A DNA stretch of 12,829 bases from Clostridia bacterium (GCA_017997315.1 JAGOFF010000046.1:1-12829); one strand, 5' to 3'; numbered from the stretch's first letter, positions 1 through 7,271 are shown. Numbers and translations are program-made. Notes: generated from the letters alone by a model not told the origin.

Positions 1-561
1 CGCCTGTGCTGCGCGCTCCTGGCCGGTCACCTTGTCCTCCTGTTTGGCCTGACCCTGTCCGGCCTGCAACTTGGCCTGCACGAAGTTTTCCATGGCTTTC
101 GCCTGGTTCTCGATGGCCTTGGCGATGCCCGCTTTGGCATGTTCGTTCAGGTCCTCGCGCGCAAGCAGTTCGTTCATCCGGGCGGTGCGGTCCGCAAACT
201 TCTCCGCCACATACGCTTCGATAACTTCGACATCCGCCCCGTTGAGCCGCACCTGTTCCAGATTCTCACCGACCAGCGTCACGGACTCCTCGTAGTCCGC
301 GATCAGCCCTTCGACAAGATCCTCGCTTCCCTCTTGTCCGAGCAGCGCCTCCGCCTCCGTCAGCCGGTTTTCGGCGTACCCGTCCTGAAGCAGCGCCTTG
401 TCCTCCGGATCCTCGGTCAGGGTGTACGCGGCCTCCTCGATGAGACGGACCGTGTCATAGACCTCGGCGTCCGGCGTCAGCACCCCGTCCGTATCCTCGG
501 CGAACACGGCGCCGGGGATCAGCAGCGCAAGAATGACCAGTCCTGCAATCCATTTCTTCAT
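1..561 (-). CDS. DUF5667-like secreted protein (3' end outside the window)
   Basis: The reading frame starts at ATG 561-559 and runs off the left edge after 187 codons, so the C-terminus is missing. The first ~21 residues are a signal peptide: MKKW, then a hydrophobic run ending in a VFA cleavage-like site before EDTDG. The mature part is acidic and helical: YDTVRLIEEAAYTLTEDPEDK, AENRLTEAEALL and IADYEESV, then a long helix that includes MNELLAREDLNEHAK. This pattern (short helix, T.DPE.K, ..RL.EAEALL, ..Y......) resembles the DUF5667 extracytoplasmic domain of Bacillota, whose biochemical role is unknown. The end becomes Gln/Lys-rich (QAKLQAGQGQAKQED), suggesting a coiled or disordered tail. 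A good Shine-Dalgarno (AAGGAAAGGA, complement of 571-580) lies 9 bases upstream and fixes the start. The lipoprotein gene lies about 100 bases upstream on the same strand. The family call is from memory of the pattern. Confidence 0.8.
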   Translation of the reverse strand, partial: MKKWIAGLVILALLIPGAVFAEDTDGVLTPDAEVYDTVRLIEEAAYTLTEDPEDKALLQDGYAENRLTEAEALLGQEGSEDLVEGLIADYEESVTLVGENLEQVRLNGADVEVIEAYVAEKFADRTARMNELLAREDLNEHAKAGIAKAIENQAKAMENFVQAKLQAGQGQAKQEDKVTGQERAAQA

Positions 562-612
562 AATGCGGCATCCTTTCCTTACCGGGCTTTCCGTCCGGTC
601 ATTACCGGGTGA

Positions 613-633
613 CGGCCGGCTTTCCGCCGGCCG
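613..633. other. GC-rich inverted repeat between lipoprotein and DUF5667 genes
   Basis: CGGCCGGC (613-620), loop TTTCC, GCCGGCCG (626-633): a perfect 8-bp stem in the gap after the lipoprotein stop codon. No T-run follows on either strand, so it is not a canonical intrinsic terminator. It may act as an mRNA 3'-end stabiliser or weak terminator, or may simply reflect the GC-rich composition. Confidence 0.3.
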
Positions 634-661
634 GATCTCCAGGCGGCAACGGCAATGCCGT

Positions 662-1258
662 TCACTGCCCGGAGAGTACGATATTCTCCGTCAAGGCATC
701 CATCCGATCCGTCCGGGCCGCGATCCCCTCGTCCGGGGCCACGAACACCAGGAGGTACGCCCGCTCTCCGGCGCGCCGGATCCGGGCGATCGTGCGGATG
801 GGCGTGCCGCCGGTGGAGCGAACATCCAGAAACGATGCCTCCCGGCTCAGCACCTCGACCGCGCCGAGTCCCCGGAGCAGGTCCGACAGGATCCTGTCGT
901 CGGTCAGCGAGGCGGGCAACACCGACAGGATCGCCTGGATTCCGTCACTCTCGAACACGATCCGCAACGGATCGGTTCCATCCGCACTGTACAGACTCCA
1001 GCCGGGCGTTTCGCGGACGCGCACCCCGTAATCGGGGTTTTCGTACAGGAGCGGCAGTGGATCGGTACCAGGGGGGACGGTTCCGGCGGTCGTCGCGGGA
1101 GTGGTTGCAACGGGGGTGGTCAACCTTGAAGTCGGCGCCGAAGTCGCGGTGCCGGCAGCAGGGGCCGCCTCGCAACCCGCAAGGCTCATCGAGCCGAGCA
1201 GGACCGCCGGCAGCAACAGTCCGGCCGCGAGGCGTGCGGCAATGGATCTTTTCGTCAT
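662..1258 (-). CDS. Small lipoprotein of unknown function
   Basis: Translated from ATG 1258 it gives 198 residues. The N-terminus is MTKRSIAARL, a hydrophobic stretch and the lipobox SLAGC, with the lipidated Cys at residue 29, so it should be anchored to the outer face of the membrane. Residues ~30-60 are a Thr/Ala/Pro linker typical of surface lipoproteins. The rest looks like one small alpha/beta domain with a NPDYGVRVRETPGWSLY start, reminiscent of PsbP/DUF1795-type domains that begin with a 'P.GW' strand; this is a weak resemblance. Upstream in-frame starts exist at ATG 1273 and GTG 1312. None has a convincing Shine-Dalgarno; 1258 places the positive residues directly before the hydrophobic core, though 1273 is nearly as good. 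The next gene downstream is the DUF5667-like secreted protein, so the pair may act together at the cell surface. Function not recognised. Confidence 0.8.
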   Translation of the reverse strand: MTKRSIAARLAAGLLLPAVLLGSMSLAGCEAAPAAGTATSAPTSRLTTPVATTPATTAGTVPPGTDPLPLLYENPDYGVRVRETPGWSLYSADGTDPLRIVFESDGIQAILSVLPASLTDDRILSDLLRGLGAVEVLSREASFLDVRSTGGTPIRTIARIRRAGERAYLLVFVAPDEGIAARTDRMDALTENIVLSGQ

Positions 1259-1353
1259 GGCATGGTTTTCCATGAGTCCATACTGCCCGGTACGCAAGCC
1301 GTGCAACGGCACACAACGTAAACTTTATGTATCCGTCCGGACGCACAAAGTCA

Positions 1354-1375
1354 CCGGCACGCCATGACGTGCCGG
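1354..1375 (-). terminator. Possible terminator after the kinase/TIM-barrel unit
   Basis: Perfect 8-bp inverted repeat CCGGCACG (1354-1361) / CGTGCCGG (1368-1375) with a 6-base loop, located about 40 bases beyond the stop of the P-loop kinase gene. On the minus strand it is followed by TGACTTTG, so only a short T-tract is present. It is the best candidate for the end of the leftward three-gene unit, but it is weak. Confidence 0.35.
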
Positions 1376-1415
1376 CCGGTTGCGGGTGTACGGAGGGAGG
1401 AAGCCGTTTCTCGGG

Positions 1416-1964
1416 TTATCCGAGGATCCGGAGAAGATGCCCGGCGAGCCGGTCGAGCTGTTCCGGGAGCGGCGCGGACCCGTCCGACACCATGACCGGA
1501 CAGGGCAGCGCGTCCGCCCACATCGCATGCAGCGCCCGGCTCCTGGAGTCCGGACCCGCGGTGTCGTATGAGCGTGCCCACTCGATGAAGGTTTTGTGGT
1601 TGTCGTGCATGTCGCCGTCCGGAAGGATGCGGTCCCCGAAACGCCGGAACTCCCGTTCGCGCAGCCGCCCGATCCGGATCTCCTGCGGCGTCTGCACCCA
1701 GATGGCCAGGTCGAACCGGGGAACAAGCGGATTCCCCCAGCCGCACAGGGACCCCGACAGCACGCACCGTCCGGCTCGGTCCGCCGCGTCCGCGATCAGC
1801 GCAAGCCGCTCCGGAACCGGCCGGGTGGTGGTGAAAGGCGGATCGGTCGGCATCCAGAAGAAATCGTCGGTGTCCAGATGGACGCACCCATACGCATCGG
1901 CGATCGCACGACCGAGCGTCGAGGTTCCCGCACCGGAGGCGCCAAACAGATGGATCATCGGCAT
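1416..1964 (-). CDS. Small P-loop kinase (adenylate/shikimate-kinase-like)
   Basis: The product is 182 residues. A Walker A loop GASGAGTST lies at residues 8-16, right after the first beta strand (MPMIHLF), followed by DTDDFFW (31-37), the usual acceptor-binding strand of small NMP/sugar kinases. A LID-like basic segment RLREREFRRFGDRI at 100-113 and a conserved-looking NHKTFIEWA (122-130) follow. This fits the AAA_18/FlaR-type 'AAA family ATPase' kinases that phosphorylate nucleotides or small metabolites; the substrate cannot be read. ATG 1964 is chosen because GGGGAGGA sits ~7-8 bases upstream; ATG 1958 is an alternative. It is the last gene of a leftward unit behind two TIM-barrel sugar enzymes (61-base gap), so a sugar or sugar-acid substrate is a reasonable guess but not shown. 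Confidence 0.85.
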   Translation of the reverse strand: MPMIHLFGASGAGTSTLGRAIADAYGCVHLDTDDFFWMPTDPPFTTTRPVPERLALIADAADRAGRCVLSGSLCGWGNPLVPRFDLAIWVQTPQEIRIGRLREREFRRFGDRILPDGDMHDNHKTFIEWARSYDTAGPDSRSRALHAMWADALPCPVMVSDGSAPLPEQLDRLAGHLLRILG

Positions 1965-1999
1965 TGCCGTATCCTCCCCGGCTTCAGATGGGATCGTAT

Positions 2000-2016
2000 G
2001 CCGCCCGAACGGCGGC
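2000..2016. other. Hairpin between TIM-barrel and kinase genes
   Basis: GCCGCC (2000-2005), loop CGAAC, GGCGGC (2011-2016), inside the 61-base gap of the leftward unit. There is no T-run on the transcribed (minus) strand, so it is more likely an mRNA processing or stability element or a chance GC palindrome than a terminator. Confidence 0.3.
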
Positions 2017-2025
2017 TTTCCTGTC

Positions 2026-2979
2026 TCACAGGAGTTCGAAAAGCATCTTGACGCTTTCCGCAGGATCGCGCCGTTCCAGCATTTCCTCGACTTTCTCCGG
2101 GTCCAGCCGGCCGGCCAGTTCCATCAGCTTGCGGGTGGCGCCGGCCGCAGCCGCGTAGGTCCGGACCGTGTCGATCTCCTTGGGGTAGATGTCGAAAGAG
2201 AACCAATCGTCGTACCCGAGCCGGCGGAGATAATGGAAGAATTCGACCAGATCCCAGATATTGTAGGTGCCCGGGATCATGTCCCAGTCCCAGAACCGGT
2301 CGTTGTCGTTGAGGTGCACATGGAACAGCCGTCCCGCGCGCGCCAGCAGCACCGCGGCCTGCGCCGGCCGTTCCCCGGCCTGCAGGGAGTGGCCGGTGTC
2401 CAGCGTCACGCCGACATTGGCAAGCCCGACCTCCTGGCAGAGCGCGAGTGTCTCCCCTGCGTTGCCGAGCAGGCTGCGGGCGCGCGGGTCGTTCTGCTTG
2501 TACTCGATGGCGATCCGGACGTCCGGATTGTAGGCGGCGGCCCGCGCGACCGCCTCCGCAAAGTCGTTGTACGCCCTCGCGTAGTCCATCTCGAACGGGA
2601 CGTCGTGCCCGTCGTTCAACGGACAGGTCGTGACGCGCATGCATCCAAGCCCGGCGGCCTGGTCCATGGCCCTTTTCAGGTCGTCGACCGCCTCGGCCCG
2701 CTCTTCCGGGTCCCGGGAGGAAAAGGATCCCCGCATCCAGCGGCCGGTCCTTCGGGACCGGAAATTGACCGCGGACACGCCCAACCCATGATGGTCAAGC
2801 AGCCGCTTCAGTTCCGCCGGATCCGCAAAATCCTGCGGATAACAGGCCTCCACCCCGGAGATCCCCTCCGCCGCAGCCGCCATGCGGAGCTTTTCCGCCA
2901 GGGTCCGCTCGTCCTGGTACGTCATGTACCGGTTCCGTACGCCGCCCAGAAAACCCGTGATGATCGCCAAACGGTTCAT
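2026..2979 (-). CDS. Sugar phosphate isomerase/epimerase-like TIM barrel
   Basis: A 317-residue protein with the repeated beta-alpha pattern of the xylose-isomerase-like TIM-barrel family (AP_endonuc_2). Likely metal-site residues at the ends of strands are E159 in AIEYKQ, D194 and H197 in LDTGH, the HVHLND motif (H220, H222) and D263 in FSFDIY. The IEYKQ...LDTGH...HVHLNDN...W.DWD arrangement recalls the L-rhamnose-isomerase-like/hydroxypyruvate-isomerase-like branches, which isomerise sugars using a divalent metal. Exact substrate unknown. Start ATG 2979 has GGGAGGG directly upstream and overlaps the stop of the preceding TIM-barrel gene by ATGA (2976-2979), implying translational coupling. 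The cytosolic P-loop kinase follows, giving an isomerase, isomerase/decarboxylase, kinase set typical of a small carbohydrate pathway; no transporter or regulator is visible in the window. Confidence 0.85.
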   Translation of the reverse strand: MNRLAIITGFLGGVRNRYMTYQDERTLAEKLRMAAAAEGISGVEACYPQDFADPAELKRLLDHHGLGVSAVNFRSRRTGRWMRGSFSSRDPEERAEAVDDLKRAMDQAAGLGCMRVTTCPLNDGHDVPFEMDYARAYNDFAEAVARAAAYNPDVRIAIEYKQNDPRARSLLGNAGETLALCQEVGLANVGVTLDTGHSLQAGERPAQAAVLLARAGRLFHVHLNDNDRFWDWDMIPGTYNIWDLVEFFHYLRRLGYDDWFSFDIYPKEIDTVRTYAAAAGATRKLMELAGRLDPEKVEEMLERRDPAESVKMLFELL

Positions 2980-3857
2980 GGTCCCTCCCGCCCGCTTTGC
3001 GGGCGTTCCGCCGGGATGGCCCCCAGCAGGCGCTTCAACTCCCGCGCGCTGCGCTCCACCGCGTCGCGCTCCCAGACGATCGTGTCGCCGACGGTCTGCC
3101 CGGGTTCCCGCCGGATCGTCATCTCCAGGATGACCGACAATCCCGGACGGAGTTCCGCCGCGGTCCGGAGCAGCCCGGGCACATCCAGCGTTCCCTCCCC
3201 CAGGACCGTACCGGTCATGAGATACCCGGCCTCCACCTTGCGCATCCGGGCGTCCTTGACATGCATCGACAGGAGCCGGTGCCCGATGGTCCGGAGCGTC
3301 TCGTCCGGACGCTCCAGGAAACCGATCCCGTTGGTGGTGTCGAACACCATGCCGACCCGGTCGCTCCCGACCCGGTCGACCACCTCCGCGAGCCCGCGTG
3401 TTGGAAGATCGAAGTGGTTCTCGATCCCGATCCGGACGCCCGCGTCCCGGCAGGCCGGCAGCGCATCCCGAAGGATCCCCGCCGCCGCGTCCGGGCGCCC
3501 GTCGAAATCCGGGCCCAGCACCACACGCAGGAAATCCGCGGACAATTCCCGTGCGAGCGCAAGGTGGCGCTCCAGGTTTTCCCGCGTCAGAGTGTGCATC
3601 CCGATCTCGACAAACATCCCGAGTCCGCGCAGCGCGTCCCGGAGCGGCGCACGGCCGTCCCTCCCGAGCTCCGCAACCCCCAGGTTCTCGCAGAGCTGCA
3701 CTCCGTCAAATCCGAGCCGGTGCGCCTCCTCGACGAATCCGGCCGCGGTCAGGCGCGGCTCGGGGATGAAATCCCCAAAGCCGACCGCGTACCGGTACGC
3801 ATAGCTCCCGATCCCCAGGCGGGGCGATCCGGACAGGGAGGTCGACACGTTCTCCAT
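2976..3857 (-). CDS. Second xylose-isomerase-like TIM-barrel enzyme
   Basis: From ATG 3857 (MENVSTSL) the product is 293 residues. It shows the Glu-Asp-His-Glu metal set of the family: E146 in GIENH, D173 in VFDTTN, H199 in MHVKD and E245 in LEMT. The N-terminal LGIGSYAYRYAVG resembles the first strand of sugar-phosphate isomerase/epimerase and OiaC-type decarboxylase proteins; I cannot decide between them. The frame stays open to ATG 3965, but those extra 36 residues look non-coding and would overlap the divergent NfeD gene. No Shine-Dalgarno precedes 3857. Instead a promoter-like pair (TTGCCC, 17 bases, TATCAT) puts the expected transcript start almost at the A of the ATG, so a leaderless message is possible. 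It is first in the leftward unit and overlaps the next gene by 4 bases. Confidence 0.83.
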   Translation of the reverse strand: MENVSTSLSGSPRLGIGSYAYRYAVGFGDFIPEPRLTAAGFVEEAHRLGFDGVQLCENLGVAELGRDGRAPLRDALRGLGMFVEIGMHTLTRENLERHLALARELSADFLRVVLGPDFDGRPDAAAGILRDALPACRDAGVRIGIENHFDLPTRGLAEVVDRVGSDRVGMVFDTTNGIGFLERPDETLRTIGHRLLSMHVKDARMRKVEAGYLMTGTVLGEGTLDVPGLLRTAAELRPGLSVILEMTIRREPGQTVGDTIVWERDAVERSARELKRLLGAIPAERPQSGREGP

Positions 3858-3864
3858 GCATGGG

Positions 3865-3893
3865 ATGATATCGGATGCGCGCAGCCCGGGCAA
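3865..3893 (-). promoter_or_regulatory. Candidate promoter of the TIM-barrel unit, with overlapping palindrome
   Basis: On the minus strand: -35 TTGCCC (3893-3888), a 17-base spacer, and -10 TATCAT (3870-3865). Seven bases separate the -10 from ATG 3857, so transcription could begin at or beside the start codon. The -35 overlaps an inverted repeat CCGGGC-AAGC-GCCCGG (3886-3901) that could be an operator. Seen by eye only; the -35 matches consensus at 4 of 6 positions and the -10 at 5 of 6. Confidence 0.4.
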
Positions 3894-3938
3894 GCGCCCG
3901 GCGGGTGCGTTACGTTTCGCAGGAGCCGATGGACTATA

Positions 3939-4508
3939 ATGAAAAGGACTCTTCACCGGAAACATCCATATGTGGGAGGGATCATTTTGGCACTGGTCGG
4001 TCTGGCGCTCAATCTGTTCTCGTTTGTCGGGAACATCGACACCGCTTCAGCCATCCTCTTCATCGTCGGTCTGGTCATGCTCGCCGCCGAGATTTTCATG
4101 CCCGGGTTCGGCATCGTGGGCGGACTGGGGCTGGTCCTGCTGGTCATCGGCATCGTCCTCACCGCGGAAACCGTGCTGGAGGCGGTGGTCATGATCCTGA
4201 TCCTGCTGGCGGTCACGGGGGTGGTCCTGTACATTATCCTGCGCTCGGCCAAGAAGGGAAAGCTGTCCAAAAAGCTCATCCTCTGGTCGTCCGCCAAGAA
4301 AGAGGAGGGATTCTCGGCCGTGGAGGACCACTCCGTACTGGTCGGGCGGACCGGCACCGCGCTGACGATGCTCCGGCCGGCCGGCACAGCGGAGTTCGAC
4401 GGGCATCGGATGGATGTCGTCACGGAGGGCGCGTTCATCGCGCAGGGAACCCGGATCCGCGTGATCCGGACGGAAGGCCGCCGGATTGTCGTCCAGGCGG
4501 ATGTGTAA
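3939..4508 (+). CDS. NfeD-family membrane protein, partner of FloA
   Basis: A 189-residue protein of the short NfeD (NfeD1b) type. It has a basic N-terminus (MKRTLHRKH) and about four hydrophobic segments (roughly 12-30, 36-54, 58-77, 81-101) with the EIFMPGFGIVGGLG turn typical of NfeD. A Lys-rich cytoplasmic linker (~104-122) follows, then a C-terminal OB-fold (~126-189) carrying LVGRTGTALTMLRPAGTAEF, G.R.DVV.EG.FI..GT.I.V and RIVVQ. NfeD proteins are encoded beside flotillin/stomatin partners and are thought to work with them in membrane microdomains; the floA gene follows after 38 bases. AGGAG at 3921-3925 is 13 bases from ATG 3939, longer than ideal. TATAAT at 3935-3940 overlaps this ATG, which looks coincidental unless the true start is further in (for example GTG near codon 12). 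Confidence 0.9.
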   Translation: MKRTLHRKHPYVGGIILALVGLALNLFSFVGNIDTASAILFIVGLVMLAAEIFMPGFGIVGGLGLVLLVIGIVLTAETVLEAVVMILILLAVTGVVLYIILRSAKKGKLSKKLILWSSAKKEEGFSAVEDHSVLVGRTGTALTMLRPAGTAEFDGHRMDVVTEGAFIAQGTRIRVIRTEGRRIVVQADV

Positions 4509-4546
4509 ACGCCGCGGGAACCGGCGAATGAAAGGAGCCAACAACC

Positions 4547-5542
4547 ATGGGTGACAGCTTTTTCTGGTATGCGCTGCTGGCGGCGGCGATCGTCTTTGCA
4601 CTCTCCCTGCTCTTCAGCTTTGTCCCGGTCCGGCTGTGGATCTCCGCGGCGGCGGCCGGCGTCAAGGTCGGAATCTTCAACCTGATCGGCATGCGGCTCC
4701 GCCGGGTCGTCCCGGCGCGCGTCGTCAATCCGCAGATCAAGGCGACCAAGGCCGGGCTCGCGGTCAACATCAACCAGCTGGAGGCGCACTTCCTCGCGGG
4801 CGGCAATGTTGACAAGGTCGTCAACGCGCTCATCGCGGCGCAGCGCGCCGAGATCCCGCTGGTGTTCGAGCGCGCGGCGGCCATCGACCTGGCCGGGCGC
4901 GATGTGCTCGAGGCGGTGCAGATGAGCGTCAACCCCAAGGTCATCGAGACCCCGCTGGTCGCGGCCATCGCCAAGGACGGCATCGAGCTCAAGGCCAAGG
5001 CCCGGGTCACGGTGCGCGCCAACATCGACCGGCTGGTCGGCGGCGCGGGCGAACAGACCATCATCGCACGTGTCGGCGAGGGCATCGTCACAACCATCGG
5101 TTCCGCGCTGTCCCATAAGGACGTGCTGGAGAACCCGGACCGGATCTCCAAGACCGTGCTCGACAAAGGACTGGATGCCGGGACGGCGTTCGAGATCCTC
5201 TCGATCGACATCGCGGACGTGGATGTCGGACGAAACATCGGTGCACAGCTCCAGACCGACCAGGCGGAGGCGGACAAGCGGATCGCCCAGGCCAAGGCGG
5301 AGGAGCGCCGCGCGATGGCCGTCGCGCAGGAGCAGGAGATGAAGGCCGCGGTCGTCGAGATGCGCGCCAAGGTCGTCGAGGCGGAAGCCGAGGTCCCCAG
5401 GGCCATGGCGCAGGCGCTGCGCGAAGGCAAACTGGGCGTCATGGACTACTACAACATGCAGAACGTCATCTCGGACACCACGATGCGGAACTCCATCGCC
5501 GGTACGGGCAAACCGGAGTCCGGCTCCGCGGAGCAGAAATGA
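4547..5542 (+). CDS. floA: Flotillin-like protein FloA
   Basis: The product is 331 residues, the usual FloA length. A single N-terminal hydrophobic segment (~5-28) is followed by an SPFH/PHB domain (FNLIGMRLRRVVPARVV, residues 44-60, then INQLEAHFLAGGNVDKVV and DVLEAVQMSVNPKVIETP). Next is a long Ala/Glu/Lys coiled-coil rich in AEA-type repeats (~230-290), and the C-terminal signature EGKLGVMDYYNMQN. FloA scaffolds functional membrane microdomains in Gram-positive bacteria, influencing secretion, cell-wall synthesis and signalling complexes. AAAGGAG lies about 10 bases upstream of ATG 4547. The gene sits in the standard nfeD-floA order and is followed closely by three further plus-strand genes, suggesting one membrane-organisation operon. 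Confidence 0.96.
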   Translation: MGDSFFWYALLAAAIVFALSLLFSFVPVRLWISAAAAGVKVGIFNLIGMRLRRVVPARVVNPQIKATKAGLAVNINQLEAHFLAGGNVDKVVNALIAAQRAEIPLVFERAAAIDLAGRDVLEAVQMSVNPKVIETPLVAAIAKDGIELKAKARVTVRANIDRLVGGAGEQTIIARVGEGIVTTIGSALSHKDVLENPDRISKTVLDKGLDAGTAFEILSIDIADVDVGRNIGAQLQTDQAEADKRIAQAKAEERRAMAVAQEQEMKAAVVEMRAKVVEAEAEVPRAMAQALREGKLGVMDYYNMQNVISDTTMRNSIAGTGKPESGSAEQK

Positions 5543-5570
5543 CCACCGTCCGGGATGGAGGTGAGTTCAC

Positions 5571-5984
5571 ATGCCGTCCCTGAGGGATACCCTGAAAGAG
5601 CTGTATGACGGGGTGATGGAGGAGGCACGCGCCAACCCCCAGGTCATGCGGGGGGGCGTGACCATCGGCGCGGCCCAGGCGGAAGCCGCCCGGCTGTATG
5701 CTGCCGCGCTCGCAAAAGCCCGTGGTGAAGCCGCGCCGGCTCCCGCGCCCGCCATGTACCCGGTCGTCGCACCGGAGACTGCTCCATCCGTGGAGCCCAC
5801 CGTGGGATCCGCCTCCGTACCACCGGTTGCGCCGTCGTCTGCGCCGCCCGTATCCCGCGAAGCCGGACTCCATCCCGCGCTGGCCGGACTGACCGCGGAT
5901 CGGCTGATCCAGGGAGTCCTGCTTTCCGAGGTGCTCGGTCCCCCGGTCTGCCGCCGCGGAGGGCACGGCCGCATTGTGAGGTGA
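5571..5984 (+). CDS. Unrecognised Pro/Ala-rich protein behind floA
   Basis: A 137-residue protein with a plausible Shine-Dalgarno (GGAGGTGA about 7 bases before ATG 5571). Residues ~1-50 look helical and soluble (SLRDTLKELYDGVMEEAR, then AAQAEAARLYAAALAK). Residues ~53-98 are a low-complexity Pro/Ala/Val/Ser linker. A short C-terminal segment (ALAGLTADRLIQGVLLSEVLGPP) ends in a basic tail with CRRGGHGR. No signal peptide or membrane segment is evident. I do not recognise the family. Lying 28 bases after floA and with its stop region carrying the ribosome site of the DUF1576 gene, it is likely co-expressed with both. The two-module, linker-joined design would suit an adaptor between the flotillin scaffold and another component; that is speculation. 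Confidence 0.75.
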   Translation: MPSLRDTLKELYDGVMEEARANPQVMRGGVTIGAAQAEAARLYAAALAKARGEAAPAPAPAMYPVVAPETAPSVEPTVGSASVPPVAPSSAPPVSREAGLHPALAGLTADRLIQGVLLSEVLGPPVCRRGGHGRIVR

Positions 5985-5993
5985 ATCGTGACC

Positions 5994-7271
5994 ATGCAGG
6001 CTGTCGAACCGCGCGAATCGGTCAAGTACGCCTGCCTGCTCTCCTTCGCCGCGCTGCTGGCGGTTTCCGCGTTTCTGTTTGACTCGCCCGGGGAGGTTCT
6101 CCGAGGCAATCGGGTGATCCTGACCTCCCCGGCGAACCTTATTACGGACTACTTCGCGCTTGCTGGTCCCGGCGCGGCGCTGTTCAATGCCGGGGTCATG
6201 ACGCTGCTGGGCATCCTGGCGATCCGTCTCCTCAGGGTGAGGATATCCGGCCCGCTGATGGCGGCGCTCTTCACCGTGGCGGGATTTTCCCTGTTCGGCA
6301 AGAACCTTTTCAACTCCATCCCGATCATGGCGGGGGTGTACCTGTACGCCCTCGTCTCGCGCACCCCGTTCGACCGATATCTTCTGCAGGCGTTCTTCGG
6401 GACGGCTCTCGGCCCGCTGGTCAGCGAGATCGCGTTCAACCTGGGACTCCCGGCAGGGATCGGCATCCCGCTGGGCGTTCTGGCAGGCGTGGCGGCAGGG
6501 TTCGCGCTCCCGCCGCTGTCGGTTCATTTCCTGCGGTTCCACCAGGGTTTCAATCTGTACAACATTGGTTTCACCGCGGGCATCATCGGGATGTTCTTCA
6601 TCGCGGTGCTCCGGAACTTCGGGATCACGGTGGACACGGTCAACCAGGTGTCGGAACCGGACAATCTCCCGTTCGCAGCGCTGCTGGGGGTGCTGTTCGC
6701 GGGAATGCTGCTTGCCGGGCTGCGGATGTCCGGCGGACGCGGATCCGGTCTGGGCGCGCTGATGCGCCAGTCCGGGCGGCTGGCGGCGGACTTCGTCACG
6801 ATCGCCGGGTTCGGCCCGACGCTGGTCAACATGGCGCTGCTGGGATTCGCGTCATCCGGATACGTGTTGCTGGTCGGGGGACGTCTGAGCGGGCCGGTCA
6901 TCGGCGGGATCCTGACAGTCGTCGGGTTCGGGGCGTTCGGGAAGCACCTGCGCAATGTGCTCCCGATTTTTGCCGGGGTGTTCCTGATGGGGCTGGTGAA
7001 CCGGTACGACCTCCACTCCCCCGTCATGCTCCTCGCCGCTCTCTTCGGCACCACGCTGGCGCCGGTCAGCGGATACTACGGGCCGGTTGCGGGGGTCGTC
7101 GCGGGTATGCTGCACACCGCCATGGTCATGAACATCAGCTATCTGCACGCGGGAATGAACCTCTACAACAACGGGTTTTCCGGAGGATTCATCGCCGCCG
7201 CGCTGGTCCCGATCATCGACGGATTGCGTGAAATCGCCGAAAACAGAAAAAAGGGGAAACGAACGTCATGA
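5994..7271 (+). CDS. DUF1576 family multi-pass membrane protein
   Basis: About 425 residues, very hydrophobic, with roughly ten or more membrane segments. The two halves are visibly related: FSLFGKNLFNSIPIMAGVYL matches FGAFGKHLRNVLPIFAGVFL, FFGTALGPLVSE matches LFGTTLAPVSGY, and HQGFNLYNIGFTAGIIG matches HAGMNLYNNGFSGGFIA. Such internal duplication is typical of transporter-like folds, and the pattern fits DUF1576, a Bacillota membrane family without an assigned substrate. Polar H.G.NLYN.GF motifs in each repeat could form a binding site (inference). ATG 5994 is preferred because GAGGTGA (5978-5984, overlapping the stop of the preceding gene) is then 9 bases away; GTG 5988 would leave only 3. 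The C-terminus is basic (RKKGKRTS). It overlaps the next gene by ATGA, so both are probably translated together. Confidence 0.87.
   Translation: MQAVEPRESVKYACLLSFAALLAVSAFLFDSPGEVLRGNRVILTSPANLITDYFALAGPGAALFNAGVMTLLGILAIRLLRVRISGPLMAALFTVAGFSLFGKNLFNSIPIMAGVYLYALVSRTPFDRYLLQAFFGTALGPLVSEIAFNLGLPAGIGIPLGVLAGVAAGFALPPLSVHFLRFHQGFNLYNIGFTAGIIGMFFIAVLRNFGITVDTVNQVSEPDNLPFAALLGVLFAGMLLAGLRMSGGRGSGLGALMRQSGRLAADFVTIAGFGPTLVNMALLGFASSGYVLLVGGRLSGPVIGGILTVVGFGAFGKHLRNVLPIFAGVFLMGLVNRYDLHSPVMLLAALFGTTLAPVSGYYGPVAGVVAGMLHTAMVMNISYLHAGMNLYNNGFSGGFIAAALVPIIDGLREIAENRKKGKRTS

Noticed and set aside
1410..1424. Small hairpin CTCGG/CCGAG over the stop of the P-loop kinase gene
   Set aside because: Only 5 bp of stem and no T-run on the transcribed strand; too weak to call a terminator.
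1327..3804. 825-codon open frame on the plus strand
   Set aside because: It lies antisense to the kinase and both TIM-barrel genes. The translation is Arg/Ser/Pro-rich without domain patterns, a typical high-GC shadow frame.
3935..3940. TATAAT as the promoter of the nfeD-floA operon
   Set aside because: It overlaps the start codon, has no matching -35 at 16-18 bases, and would place the transcript start inside the coding region. Kept only as an oddity.
3858..3965. Longer start (3965) for the second TIM-barrel gene
   Set aside because: The extra 36 residues look non-coding, contain the promoter-like region and would overlap the start of the divergent nfeD gene.
3953..5116. 387-codon minus-strand open frame opposite nfeD and floA
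   Set aside because: The opposite strand encodes unmistakable NfeD and FloA sequences; this frame is Asp/Arg-rich shadow.
5466..6542. 358-codon minus-strand open frame opposite the DUF1576 gene
   Set aside because: Arg/His/Gln-rich low-complexity translation, antisense to a protein with consistent hydrophobic helices and repeats.
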